A DNA stretch of 64,000 bases. It comes from Dipteris shenzhenensis (taxonomy: Eukaryota > Polypodiophyta > Polypodiopsida > Gleicheniales). Positions 45,901-57,222 of the stretch are shown here, piece after piece. The position numbers were made by a program, and so were the translations under genes. The notes under the pieces were generated by a model. It did no database searches. It saw only the letters and a program-made list of their open reading frames with translations, and was not told the DNA's origin. The stretch is from NCBI GenBank assembly GCA_047967505.1, contig CM106538.1. One strand, 5' to 3'. The first letter of the stretch is position 1. Every line of letters begins with the position of its first letter.

Positions 45901-46960
45901 CGACATGAGGGCACAATGAATCGATAGGAAGAGATGGCACGGAGCGAGGGAGCGAGCGACACAAAGGCTGACCATAGCTTGCACTATAGAGGTCTAGTCC
46001 ATCACTATTCTAATTAGATGAGACCGTCCGAACCAAGGTGTCATTCTTCATATGGCCCACCAGATACGGAGATCACGGAGGCCATGCCCCCTGCCACAGA
46101 TAGAGATGGCTTGACAAACGCAATCTTTGCATCTCATTAGAGAGCCACCATAGCCCTTGGATGTGTATTCGGAGCACTACCTTTGCATGTCTGAGTTTTG
46201 AGACGACTAAGCGTGAGTCAAGTTAGCACACATCCTGGTACACACTCATATCCAGATGGTTTGACATCAGGATATTCAGATGGACCGCCTTCTCCCCTTT
46301 CAAGATGCTCTGTCTCTCTAGATCCCACGAGAGGAGATCAACTGTAGCAAACGATTACATCTACTCCATCTATATAAATCACAGACTCCAGGTGGGAACC
46401 ACGAGTTCCCCATCAAGCCCCAGTATCTAGAGGACAGACGGTCTCAGACGCACTGAAATTGCCATCGGACACATGTGCGTCTCGCCTCATCAACTGACAA
46501 TTGACGTAGGGAGAGCACAGGCACACATACAGAGCATCGGATCTACAAGCTATGCACTTGGTAAGGTGGAGACAGTGGAGCACTTCCTATGTACTTGCCC
46601 TACCTACTATGAGATGCAAGGACGGCACCACTGCCTCTTTCAAGAGGGACACAGGTTAGGGACACTCTCCCAGCTGATCCACTTCCAAGACAAGGTTTGC
46701 ATTGAGGTCCAGCCCATCACTACTCTACTCAACGGAGAGCATATGAGCCAAGGTGTCATTTTGATATGGCCAACCGAATATAGTGATCACGCAAACCACA
46801 CCCCACACCAGAGCGAGAGATGGCTCGCCATATGCCAATATGAGACATCTTTGTGTCTCATCAGAGAGCCACCATGGCACCCGGATATGTATTTGGAGCA
46901 CTAGCTTTGCATGTCTGAGTTTTGCGATTATTAGCTTAGTACTCAATAAGCACCTTAATG
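42990..46960 (+). repeat. Array of decayed units (0.7-1.35 kb) with a Cys/His peptide
   Basis: A landmark word like TTTGCATGTCTGAGTTTTGAGACGACTA recurs at 43121, 44132, 44832, 46180 and 46906. A second, CTTGGGGTGGGAACCAAGAG-like, recurs at 43353, 44342, 45045 and 46383. A third, TCTAGAGGACAGAC-like, recurs near 43446, 45124 and 46430. Three units encode a version of VETVEHFLCTCPTYYEM (intact at 46563-46615; decayed near 43590 and 45267). This resembles the zinc-binding tail of some non-LTR reverse transcriptases (-VEH-L--C). An inner 323-bp duplication lies at 45482 and 45805. No reverse transcriptase core was found. Confidence 0.65.
43148..43173. repeat. (GAAA)n microsatellite
   Basis: About six AAAG/GAAA units. 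Confidence 0.9.
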
Positions 46961-47112
46961 AGCCCTTTGCTTGAGCCAACAATGGCCTGTGTGAATTCCT
47001 TTATTTGATTGTACTTTGTCTCATAGGCCCGTGAGGCCTCCCAAAGTCGTTAATACAACTTTCTTTTTTGTTTTCTCCTTTGATACATGTTTTCGCTTCA
47101 ACGATGTTTCGG

Positions 47113-47442
47113 TCTATATACCTAGATGAATCCAGGAATATTCCCAAACTCATCCTCTAAAAACACAACATAGTGCAGTTTCAATCTCACGATAGTCACT
47201 CATAAGATTGAAAACCATGAACTCCATCACGCATAGCAGGAACTAGCTACTATGACATCCCCACTGACGTCACCAGCGCCCAATAGTGGGTGTAGACCAT
47301 CGTATAAAAATATGCTCTCACACATACAAATCCACACACCCACACATACTTGAGCATCCATTTATACAAAGTCTTCGTATTGAGTTTCTGTCAGCACTCC
47401 GGAGGTGAAGGGCAGACTCGGCCATGACGAAGGCTAGCACTA
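47113..47442 (+). repeat. Dispersed 330-bp repeat, copy 1
   Basis: Starts ATACCTAGATGAATCCAGG and ends GCTAGCACTAAAGGAGAA. Contains CATCACGCATAGCAGG and CATATACTATTC-free AT-rich centre words such as TATAAAAATATGCTCTCAC. Three more copies lie at 49231-49565, 49765-50118 and 50121-50214 (partial), all on the same strand. Copies 1 and 2 flank the terminal exon of the SKIP1-like gene. Confidence 0.9.
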
Positions 47443-47502
47443 AAGGAGAAATAAAACAAAACAACCCCCATAAGATGAAGCTGACAGACGGACTGACACG
47501 TA

Positions 47503-47530
47503 CTCTCTCTCTCTCTCTCTCTCTCTCTCC
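47503..47530. repeat. (CT)n microsatellite
   Basis: Fourteen or so CT units. Immediately to its right, part of the 47.08-kb sequence (GATACATGTTTT...CAACGATGTTT) is repeated. Confidence 0.9.
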
Positions 47531-48160
47531 CTTTGATACATGTTTTTGAATCAACGATGTTTTGAAAAACAACTCCCATAAGGTGAAGCAAAGACATAGA
47601 AGGAACCATAGTCTTTGCGCTATAGATACAGGTCTTAGGGACTTCAAAACAAATACAGTTTGGACACCTTTGCAGCATAAGCTACTGTTGAACCAGGACA
47701 TGCACATGCTTTACCACACCAAAAATAAGGACAAAAACTTATGAGTACATGGCCGAGTAAACAGAGGAATGGGTGCATCCCTGTTATTGGACCACAGTCA
47801 TGAAACAGCTTTCTCTCAACAGATCTCAAGCATTGACATTTGTAGCAAGACCCAAACACCACCATAACTCACTCCCCCCCCCCCCCGGGCCCACAAATTG
47901 ATATACTACTACTATCTCGATAAAAAGAATAGCACAAACTCCATTCAGAGCTATTTCCTTCATTCAAATTGCTTGCTGATAGTGAACATATAGATAAACT
48001 TAACTTCGATTTTACAAATCTTATAAGAAAGTGATGTACTTCATAAATCTTCAATTTGTTTCTTCTTTTTTTAAAGCACCTCTTTTAGCAACTCAGCAAC
48101 AGCAGTAATATCTCAACCCACCCTATGACTATTAAAGGAGAAATGGCAGGACCGTATGTA

Positions 48161-48734
48161 TCAAAACTGAAAGAAGCCACTCTGGAATCGCTCATCATAA
48201 AGCTGCCAATGGCCATACCTTGTGTTACTAAGTTGATTTATAATGGGTGGTCTAGCCTGCAGAAACACTCTCAAGTTTTTGAGCTTTTCCTCAGCCTCAT
48301 CTAAAGCTCTCCTCGTCAAATTGGAACATCCAATCAAATCCAGGTGTTCTAAATCGACACAACCATCTGCTATCGATGCCAACCCCTGATCTGATAGCTT
48401 TGAGTACCTCAACTCCAAGTGCTTTAAGTTTGGCATCAGCTTTGAAATTACTTTAACCTCTCCATCAGCTGCTGCTGGCAATATATTTTGCGAGTGTCCC
48501 TGAGGTAGCAAGCTCTTTCTTGCAGGATCATATTCTCCAATAAACCTGTTCCTCTTTAAAACAGTCACAAACTTACAATTTAGACCAATCTGTTCCAGTG
48601 AGAACCACGTCAGGTTTTGGCATTCACTCACATCCAGATGCTCCAGATGTGGGCAGGATTTTGCAATTTGACAGGCAGAGAGATCCGTGAGTCCACTAGA
48701 AGATGCCACTGAGATGCTTCGAATAAAAGGACAC
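48161..48734 (-). CDS. SKIP1: F-box/LRR protein SKIP1-like, exon 2 (terminal exon)
   Basis: This exon codes residues 107-297 and the stop. It opens at a consensus acceptor (AATACAG then GTGTCC on minus), completing the arginine codon begun in exon 1 and continuing CPFIRS. Leucine-rich repeats follow: CPHLEHLDVSECQNLTWFSL, MPNLKHLELRYSKLSDQGLA and CVDLEHLDLIGCSNLTRRAL, then EEKLKNLRVFLQ and the conserved tail RYGHWQLYDERFQSGFFQF. In this family the repeats form the curved surface that binds substrate for ubiquitination. The frame is intact, with no stop or frameshift, while all surrounding coding-like sequence is decayed; that supports a functional gene. Exact spliced structure needs RNA support. 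Confidence 0.92.
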
Positions 48735-48829
48735 CTGTATTTTTTCAAAAAGCATCACATTTAATTTTGCTGAACTCAAACTTCTGCTGTTTCCTTCCTT
48801 TTGTAAATATATACGTAAATATGCATGCA

Positions 48830-48870
48830 TGTAGGGATGTACATATGTAAGTATGTATGTATGTAAAAGA
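48830..48870. repeat. (GTAT)n microsatellite
   Basis: Degenerate TATGTAAGTATGTATGTATG in the intron, close to the acceptor of exon 2. Confidence 0.8.
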
Positions 48871-48949
48871 GACAGAATAACACTATGCAAATAAAACATG
48901 CAAGTCCTTTAGCTCCTCTCTCAGCAAGAGGTGAGGGATTTAATGATGC

Positions 48950-49205
48950 AATTAGCAGCCCGAATTCAAGTTCTTGAAGGACCTGGCAAGCAAGCAGTAA
49001 TTGATGAGGTAGTAAAGTCTTGCAAAGCTTCCCCTCCTACCCCTCAGTTAGTCTCTATGATTGAAGATCTAGTTCATACTGGAGTACAAACTATCAAAAA
49101 GTAAATAATTATAGAGTTTGATGCAAACATAAATAAAGCTGACATCCAAGAAGAGATCAATGAGAATGCAGCTCACGTGATAATGCTTTGAAGATCAGAA
49201 TTGGG
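48950..49205 (+). repeat. Intronic coding-like repeat, copy 1 (partner 50215-50420)
   Basis: AATTCAAGTTCTTGAAGGACC(T/C)GGCAAGCAAGCAGTAAT, then GACAT(C/T)... GAGATCAA and GAAGAT(C/T)AG(A/G)A occur in order in both copies. Copy 1 reads in part as VLEGPGKQAVIDEVVKSCK. Protein family not recognised; probably a decayed transposon fragment. Confidence 0.7.
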
Positions 49206-49230
49206 GGACTCCCTGAAGGAACTTGATATA

Positions 49231-49565
49231 CATACCTAGATGAATCCAGGAACATTCCCAAACTCATCCTCTATAAAAGTGAAGTTCAATCTCGTGATAG
49301 TCACTCATAAGGTTGAAAACCATAAACTCCATCACGCATAGCAAGGACTAGCTACTATGACATCCCCACTGATGTCATCAGCGCCCAACAGTGGGTGTAT
49401 ACCATAGTATAAAAATATGCTGTCACACATACAAATCCACACACCCACACATACTTGAGCATCCATTTATACAAAGTCTTCGTATTGAGTTTCTTTCGGC
49501 ACTCCAGAGGTGAAGGGCAAACTCAGCCATGATGAAGGCCAGCACTAAAGGAGAAGGCTAATTAA
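49231..49565 (+). repeat. Dispersed 330-bp repeat, copy 2
   Basis: High similarity to 47113-47442 over its full length, same strand, inside the SKIP1-like intron. Confidence 0.9.
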
Positions 49566-49764
49566 AAAGTAGTCCAAAATCTCTTCATTCAAGCTACAAC
49601 TGCTTGTGAATTCTAAACAATTTCATTTTAGTCTCTCCTAAACAAGCATCTAAATCTAGCCGATAGGGCAACACACCATTTAAGATAGAAAGAATTAACG
49701 CAATATCAGCATGGTTGAATAACTTCACAAGGTGAAATTTGCATGTTTGCTAATAGGGCAGAAG

Positions 49765-50214
49765 CATATACCTAGATGAATCTAGGAACATTTCCAAACT
49801 CATCCTTTAAAAACACAGCATAGTGTAGTTTCAATCTCATGATAGTCACTCATAAGGTCGAAAACCATCACGCATAGCAGGGACTAGCTACTATGACATC
49901 CCCACTGACGTCATCAGCGCCCAACAGTGGGTGTAGACCATAGTATAAAAATATGCTCTCGCACATACAAATCCACACACCCACACATACTTGGGCATCC
50001 ATTTATACAAAGTCTTCATACTGAGTTTTTGTTGACACTGCAGAGGTGAAGGTGCAGAGGTGAAGGGCAGACTCAGCCATGACGAAGGCTAGCACTAAAG
50101 GAGAAGGCTAATAAAAAAGCAATCACTCGTAAGGTTGAAAACCATAAACTTCATCACGCATAGCAGGGACTAGCTACTATGACATCCCCACTAATGTCAT
50201 CAGTGCCCAACAAA
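49765..50214 (+). repeat. Dispersed 330-bp repeat, copy 3 plus partial copy 4
   Basis: Copy 3 (49765-50118) has a small internal duplication (GCAGAGGTGAAGG). It is followed at once by a partial copy (50121-50214) holding only the CACTC(G/A)TAAGGTTGAAAACC to CAGTGCCCAAC part. Confidence 0.85.
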
Positions 50215-50420
50215 CCAATAAGGAGCTCATTGCCATAGAGCTCAAATCCAAGTTCTTGAAGGACCCGGCAAGCAAGCAGTAATCTACAAGGTAATACAGA
50301 CTTGCAAGGATACTATCAATACAAAGGCAAATAAAACTGACATTGAGAATGAGATCAAGGAATATGAAGCCAAACGCAAAAATGCACTGAAGATTAGGAG
50401 GTCTTCCTAAAGCGTGGTTC
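50215..50420 (+). repeat. Intronic coding-like repeat, copy 2
   Basis: Partner of 48950-49205. Reads on plus in part as LKSKFLKDPASKQ, ending near GAAGATTAGGAGG. Followed at 50420-50580 by more protein-like but broken sequence (PKAWFKEEDTYHE; GVTLIKEFKSKPKDP). Confidence 0.65.
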
Positions 50421-50620
50421 AAAGAGGAGGATACATACCATGAGACTTAAGGAAAAATCAAAGGCAACAGAATCGGTCAAGGTCAAGGATGCTAGGAAGG
50501 ATAGAAATGGGCAGTATATAGTGAGGGCGTGACCCTCATCAAGGAGTTTAAATCCAAACCAAAAGACCCTCAATCTTAAACTGATGCATTGTTGTTTATT
50601 GTCTTAATTTTCAGTCTATA

Positions 50621-50758
50621 ATGTATGTACCTTATAATAACTTTCAATCTATAATGTATGTACCTTATAATAACTTTATGTACTCCCTGAACGGGTATAT
50701 TAGCTGGGTTTTTTTTTTGTCCCATAGACTTGTTGGTCTCACGTGGACATTAATAGAT

Positions 50759-50816
<58 letters not shown>

Positions 50817-51080
50817 CACCATCCCCCCTCCTAGTTGGGAAAGGAAGGGGAGGGCACACGCTTTCCAATCAATGCAAATGAACCAGGCTTCTTAAAAATG
50901 GCAGATACTTTGAATTATTAATAGCTTTGAGGGACAACAAGAAAGATAAAAGAATTCAAGTACGTTTATGGTCCAGAGCTAATTGGAGCACTAAATGTTA
51001 TGCTCTAGCCGAGATAGCATGACCTCGGAAAGATCGGTGGGCATTTTCCCTTAGAGGACCGACTTCAGTAATATTTCATG
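50621..51080. other. Intron sequence, no gene
   Basis: TATAATGTATGTACCTTATAATAACTTT is duplicated at 50616 and 50651. Apart from the compound microsatellite nothing else is recognised up to the LTR at 51081. Confidence 0.4.
50758..50814. repeat. (TC)n(AC)n compound microsatellite
   Basis: About 14 TC units followed directly by about 14 AC units. Confidence 0.95.
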
Positions 51081-51441
51081 TGCGTAAATTAAATGGTCAA
51101 GGGACGTAACTGCCAAGGTCCTAGGTGAGGGTGTATTGGCATCGACTAGGTGGTTCTGAGTGCTCAGGCCTAGGTGCACCTAAATGTGTAAGAATGCCAA
51201 GGGGCAAATGTTTTAATTGTGCCCCAAGAGAGGGGTAAATGGTGTACCAAGCTAAAGGTCTAAAATGATGAAATGTGGCAGGAGGGAACCATCTAGGGAT
51301 TTGTGGGCTTGTGGATAGGCATGAAGAAAATGAATTACGTATCTTGTGGGCATGCAATCCATGAGATAGGCTGGGAGGAAAATCAGATGCTATCACCTGT
51401 GATTCGACGGAAAGGACGAGAGATTAGTATTGAGTGTCTCA
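51081..51441 (+). mobile_element. 5' LTR of nested gypsy element (361 bp)
   Basis: Starts TGCGTAAATTAAATGG and ends GTATTGAGTGTCTCA. Its partner is 54466-54838. TGGTATCAGAGC at 51444-51455 follows two bases after the LTR end. The pair differs by scattered substitutions and a 12-bp duplication in the 3' copy (TGCCTGTGATT, extra at about 54790). Confidence 0.9.
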
Positions 51442-51443
51442 TT

Positions 51444-51455
51444 TGGTATCAGAGC
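51444..51455 (+). promoter_or_regulatory. Primer binding site for initiator tRNA-Met
   Basis: TGGTATCAGAGC, two bases after the LTR end. This fixes plus-strand orientation of the element. Confidence 0.9.
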
Positions 51456-52267
51456 GCAAAATGTTTGGGATGTGTGATGACGGACAATACGGAGGTGATG
51501 GCGCAGCTTGATGGTCACGGACGTCATCGCAGGCGTGGGATTTCTTGGAGGGAGGACCTGGCTTCTCGGTAGAATCCATATACTGTTCGTGGGCTCAACA
51601 AAGTTGGTCGGTACTGTGCTACCATCCCTAGCTTAATTCGCAGAATCAAGGGAGCTTTTTACAAGGCTGTAATCGGGAGGCACACGACGGGAAGTCCGAC
51701 GGATAAGCGGACGTCGTTACAGCTGTACCATGTGGTGTTTTCAAAACTCCTTGGCTTCGTGGGTGTGCAAGCTGTGTAATAGTTGGGTAGATTGATGAGC
51801 AGCGCCGAAGATGCGTGGAAGAGTTACGCATCTGGCATGTGGTCACGCAAATAGCCCATTAGCGAGGTGATCGTCTGAGCGCGGGTACGGTTACGTGCGC
51901 AGTGCCTTGGTTGGTGGCAGTGAATCCTGAAGCTACTGTATGGTCACGGGACTTGCTTCGTGATATTCCGTCAACTACATGGGAATGGGTTCAAATAACT
52001 CTACGAAGTCTGAGAGACGGAGGAGTGGCGCAGATTTTCGAGGCTTGCAAAGGCTTTGACAGAAGAAATAAGTTCGGGACATCTGCGTTACGTGGAGCTT
52101 CCAGAGGGCATCTTTTTTCCCTTCTATACAAAATTTCAGTTTTCAGTTTGCAGTCTATTATTCCTGTACAGCAAAGGGGAATTTGAAGTGTAATATACTT
52201 TTGGAGTTTTGGCGTACGGAAAGAAGTGAAAAATAAAAATAAAAAATCTATTTTCCCTTTTGAAAGA

Positions 52268-53380
52268 ATGGAGGCAGAGGGACAAGATTCTAGGGTAAAT
52301 CCTGGTGAATCTAGAGCGTGATCTACGCAACAAGTGTCCCATCACACAACACCTACTCTGGTGGGTAGGATTTCTGTACTAGAAGATGCCTTACAACAGA
52401 TCATGAACCAGCAGCTTCAAGTGAACGCTGGTCAAAATGAAATTAGAGAGATGGTGCAAGCCTTGTCGGCTAGACCATCTAGAAATGAAAAGGGCAAAGC
52501 TCCAGCAGAGCCAGAGCCCAGTATACACTCGTCGGAACATGCGAAGGTCAAGGTACCTAATATTGCCAATTATAGACCGGAAAAGTACGCTGGTCGGATG
52601 ACCGAGCGCAGTTCTGATGTGATCGAGGTTTGGTTACACAAGTGGGAAGAAGCCTTCGCCATTTGTGAAATCAGATCTGATCTAAAGAAAATCCGTGAGA
52701 CCACTCACCTGTTTATCGAGGCAGCAGATAGGCGGTGGATAAAACAACAGAAAGATCAGGTTGCCCCTACCACCTGGGAAGGGTTTAAGGCTGAATTTAA
52801 GAAACACTTTCTTCCACCTGACGAAGAGTCCCAAGCTTGGTATGCTTACAGAAACCTTCGCCAGAGGAATTTATCAGTGGCAGAGTACACTGGCAAGTTC
52901 AGGGAATGTGTTATGAAAATAACGGACCCTCTCCCTATGTCGGTTCAGTTGAAAGACTATATCTATGGACTGAACGACAAGATTAAAATGGAAGTTCGGG
53001 CTAAATATGTGACTACATTAGATGAATCTATTGCAGTAGCCCTGAACTATGAGGATGCCAGAGGCAGACCTAGTGGGTTTGTGCAGGCAGGGACTCAGCA
53101 TGAGTATCCAAGAAAAGGGGGATTTCAGAGGAAATGGACTTCAAAGGCCAGTGTCTTGCAGCCAAGTGGCCAAACCAAGCAGGTGAAGCCGGTTGAGGGA
53201 TAAGCAAAAACAAGTACCACCGTTGGGGTGAAAAGAAAAGTAACTCCAATGGCAGCCCGGGCTTGGTCAACGTCCTCGTTGACCCCTGAGCAAAAAGAAA
53301 AACTAGAAAAGAAGGATTGTGCTTCGGCTGCCTTCAGCAACAACAGTGGAAAGATTGTCCACTAAACAAAGACCGTCACA
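52268..53380 (+). mobile_element. Ty3/gypsy gag of nested element (decayed)
   Basis: The likely start is ATG at 52268; a TGA interrupts at 52319 and the frame is then open from 52322 to 53203. Content in order: N-terminal helical part (VLEDALQQIMNQQLQ), capsid core (YAGRMTERSSDVIEVWLHKW, FKAEFKKHFLPPDEESQAWY, LRQRNLSVAEYTGKFRECV), Pro/basic tail, a TAA at 53201, then a shifted zinc-knuckle region CFGCLQQQQWKDC near 53320. That knuckle has lost one residue and the histidine compared with C-x2-C-x4-H-x4-C. Gag forms the particle around element RNA. Confidence 0.9.
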
Positions 53381-54465
53381 CGGCCAATATGATAATATCT
53401 GAATGCGACGCGAAAATGCAAGAGAGTCCCAATGCGGAACCTATGCAGATGCAATTGGCGGGACCTTCTCAGAAGTTAGTATCTGTGTTGTTAAGTGTGT
53501 CTGTTACTAAGTTAGTAAGCGGTGCACCCGATAACATCCTTTCAAAGCCCGCAGCAACGGGGTATACGGTTTTCGATGAGCCCAAGTTGATTAAAATGAA
53601 AGGGCAAGTAGCTAATCATGATGTAATTGTATTGTTTGACTCAGCATCAACGCACAATGTAATTAACTCAAAGCTTATTAAGAGGCTCAAGTTGAAAACT
53701 AGTCCGTCTGACTATGCTTATGCGGTCAGGATGGCGGATGGAAGTTCAACTGAAGTATGGGACCAGAGGGTTACCCAGTTGGAACTTTGAATTCAGGACT
53801 ATGTTGAGAAGCTAGACTTTGAGTTGACCAGGCTTGCTCACGCAGATATAGCCCTAGGCATGGCTTGGCATTTTTGGAAAAAACCAGCCATTGATTGGAA
53901 AAAGTGTATTTACGAGTTCAAGATGAACGGGGTAGAACATGTTTTGCGAGGTGAAAAGGATTTACCTCGAGGACCATTGATTTCAGCCATGGAAATTCGG
54001 AAGACTCCGAAAGAGTTTCTCTGTCTGTGTATAGCATCGATAGAGTCGATTGATGATGCATCGGCTAGCACAAAGGCTACCGAAGATGGGGAAATGGGGC
54101 CTAGTTGGCTAAAGAGATATCGGAGTTCTCTGATTGTTTTAGGGATGAGTTACCTCCAAAGCGGAATGTTCAACATAAATTTGAGCTTATCCCGGGGGCA
54201 GAACCTGTAAATAGACCTCCCTATAGATTAAGCTTTACAGAAGAAGCTGAGTTGCGAAGACAACTGGAAGAATACCTCAAGCTGGGACAAATTCAACCCA
54301 GTTTTTCACCTTTTTCTTCGCCAGTGATATTAAAGAAGAAGAAAGATATACTTTTCGTCTCTGTATAGATTACAGAGCATTGAATAATATCACTATTAAG
54401 CACAGGTATCCGATGGCTCGGATCAATTATTTGCTCGATGCATTACATGGGGCTGTAATTTTCAG
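53381..54465 (+). mobile_element. Ty3/gypsy protease and truncated reverse transcriptase of nested element
   Basis: Protease region: VIVLFDSASTHNVINSKLI near 53620, where the active-site motif D-(S/T)-G-(A/S) has lost its glycine. A linker with HFWKKPAIDWKKCIYEFKMN follows. The reverse transcriptase start is in a new frame ([51 protein letters not shown] at 54105-54350). Another frame shift gives [10 protein letters not shown] and [12 protein letters not shown], ending at 54465. The 3' LTR starts at the next base, so the active-site box, RNase H, integrase and polypurine tract are deleted. Non-autonomous and dead. Confidence 0.9.
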
Positions 54466-54838
54466 TGCGTGAATTAAATGGTCAAGGGAAGTAACTGCCA
54501 AGGTCCTAGGTGAGGGTGTATTGGCATTGACTAGGTGGTTTTGAGTGCTCAGGCCTAGGTGCACCTAAATGTGTAAGAATGCCAAGGGGCAAATGTTTTA
54601 ATTGTGCCCCAAGAGAGGGGTAAATGGTGTACCAAGCTAAAGGTCTAAAATGATGACATGTGGCAGGAGGAAACCATCTAGGGATTTGTGGGCTTTTGGA
54701 TAGGCATGAAGAAAATGAATTACGTATCTTGTGTGCATGCAATCCATGAGATAGGATGGGAGGAAAATCGGATGCTATCGCCTGTGATTTTGCCTGTGAT
54801 TCGACGGAAAGGACGAGAGATTAGTATTGAGTGTTTCA
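54466..54838 (+). mobile_element. 3' LTR of nested gypsy element (373 bp)
   Basis: TGCGTGAATTAAATGG ... GTATTGAGTGTTTCA, colinear with 51081-51441. The flanks (TCATG before the 5' LTR; CTAAA after this one) do not form a target duplication. Confidence 0.9.
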
Positions 54839-56256
54839 CTAAATCCGTTAGAGGACTGAGGACATGAATTTCGAGCTCCATATAAGTTGCTTCAGGCCTA
54901 AACACTCAATGAGTGGTCATAAGAGCAATAGCTAATAAAAAGACAATGCACAATTCAAGAAACTAAGTCTTTGCAATGTTGTTAATCTCCCGCTATGCTT
55001 CCACAGAAGAAACCTGAATGCAGCCCCTCAAGGTCAAAAGCTTAGGCTAACATGGAAAGATTGTAGCTGCAATAGAGTGCCCACTTTGACAAAATAACTT
55101 TAAAAGCACTACATAGGCTAAACAAGGCAGCCCACAATTATAAAATTGCTATAGGCTGATGGTATCTTCCATGATCCACCCTCCCCCTCCTCCCCTCCTC
55201 TTCCTTCACCTCACCCTACCTCTAATCCCCTCACCTCTAATTAGACTAGTTTCATGTGAGCCTCACGTTGCAGGGAAACCCCATAATAGAATCAAGATAC
55301 TACTATTTAAGGCATCAAGTATTCTTACTCCAGGTCACCACGTCAAAGATTGACAATTGTTGTTCTCAAGACACCCACAATTGTGACCACTGAAACCGGC
55401 CTTCAGTTTCCTGAAGGGCAGTAGACCATAACTTGCATTGCATATTCATTATTCACAGCCACATTGCATCATTTCCAACTACTTAACTTTAAACAATACC
55501 ACTTAGAAACAACTTGAGAAATAACTAGATGGAGGCTAGAGTGCCCCTGCTCAATGGAACCAAGTACAAGACACCACACTGGCCCCAAACACTTGGCGCC
55601 CCTTCCGGTATTTATTTATTTCTTTAGGCATGAAATTGGTACATACAACAAGGGCTCTCCCTTGTGCTCTTCCCCACGGGCAATTCCATTGTCCAAGCCA
55701 AACCTTGGCTATAAACTGCATTCCATCCTAGTGCACACACTAGCACCCAAGTGCCAAGGCAAAGCTAAGGCATTCACCATTTGTCCATGACCAACTGTAA
55801 AAGTATCCAAGCATTCCACAAAGACTGTAACCAACTTTGAATGACCAGGCATCCAGACACTTCCCGAAATGCTCAAGCAGCCTCAAGGATTCCAAATGCA
55901 ATACACTACCCCTCTGGCACTCTCCCAGGCACACCCTCTGTAACTGAGTGTCTACTTAAGCCTGTAAGGTCCAAAGGAAACTCCAAACAACAAACGGAAC
56001 AACAACAAGCTTCCAAAAATCACCAAATGCAATCACATGAAAGGGATAGTGACAAGAGAACTCAAACCAGCTTCAGACAACTTCAATCCAGCCCCAGATC
56101 AGCTCCAAGGAACTCCAATCCGGTCTAGAAAACCTCCATGGGCAACAGATCCAATGTGGAGGCTAATAGGAGGCAATGACAGCTTGGAGAGGGGAGGGTA
56201 GAGAGAGAAAGAGCAAGAAGATCACGGTTAGGAAAGAGAAGCTGAGCAGCTAGCCA
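54839..56256. other. Intron sequence, no gene
   Basis: No coding or repeat signature recognised apart from short CT-rich tracts at 55170-55210. Confidence 0.4.
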
Positions 56257-57207
56257 TGAGTGTTGGGGAGTCTAAATGGGCCGTACAAACAGCCAAAACT
56301 GCCTTGGGCTGTGTGAAAACAGTCCGTACAGCAATAGCCACACCTTGGAATGCGTACTAACTGATCCGTACAGCAGGCCCGTTCCGTACAGCAGCCATGA
56401 CTGTTCCATACAATCAGCCTTGGGATGTGTACCTCTCCCTTACAGCCAGCAATGAATGCAATTCAGCCACCTTGGCTCACATGCCAATCAAAAGTTCTGT
56501 CCGTACAGCAGGCTAGCAATCCGTACAGCAGCGTTGAAAGCACCGTACAGCAGCACTTATGGAATCCGTGCAGCAGCCTGTACACTTGCAGCCAGCCTCG
56601 ATCAGCAGCCTGTACAGCAGTACGGCTGCTTCAAATCACCAGCAGCAGGTCCACAGCCGTACGGTGACCTCGAGGAGCGTGCAATATCCATACAGCATGC
56701 AGCGTGCGTAAGGACTCCGTACAGTCCGCTCCTTCAATGCAGTTTCTGCAGTACGTACAGCCGTACGGGCTGCCTCGAGATGTGTGCAGGCCAAGAAATG
56801 CAAGGAGTTAAGTCTTCCTTGGACTTCGTACGGCGTGCCCTCTTCACCTTGGGATGCGTGGAAAAAAAAAAGAGAGAAAGAACCCACGTCCCAAAACTCG
56901 CTTTTTGCCTTGGAAGGAGAGGAAGAGGGTAGGTATGCATGAGGAAATGCCACGTGGCCCCCTCATTAAAGCTCTAACCCTTGCAAACCAATGGAACATT
57001 GGTTTGCCCCTCACATTAAAATCCTAACCCCTTCTAACCAATGAAACATTGGTTTCCTTGGGCCTAACTTTAAGACCCCTCTAAAGCTTGCCTTACCCCT
57101 AGCAAGTAGGCCTAGTGACCTAGGGACTTCTGGGAAGTGTCTCTTCCCCTGGGCTAGCCCCCAAAGCCAAAGTTAGTCACGGTTCATAAGTTCAAGTCCC
57201 CGTGACA
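56257..57207 (-). mobile_element. 3' LTR of minus-strand gypsy-type element B (about 950 bp)
   Basis: On minus it runs TGTCACGGGGACTTG ... CCCCAACACTCA. The part 56398-57207 is nearly identical to 58587-59405. The extra 140 bases to 56257 share the same CCGTACAGCAG-rich character, so the left edge is inferred. At least nine CCGTACAG words occur in it. A polypurine tract abuts it at 57208-57222. Confidence 0.8.
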
Positions 57208-57222
57208 TACCCTCCTCTTGAA
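57208..57222 (-). promoter_or_regulatory. Polypurine tract of element B
   Basis: Minus: AAGAGGAGGGTA immediately before the LTR start TGTCACGG. The purine run primes plus-strand DNA synthesis in LTR elements. It fixes which LTR is 3'. Confidence 0.7.
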
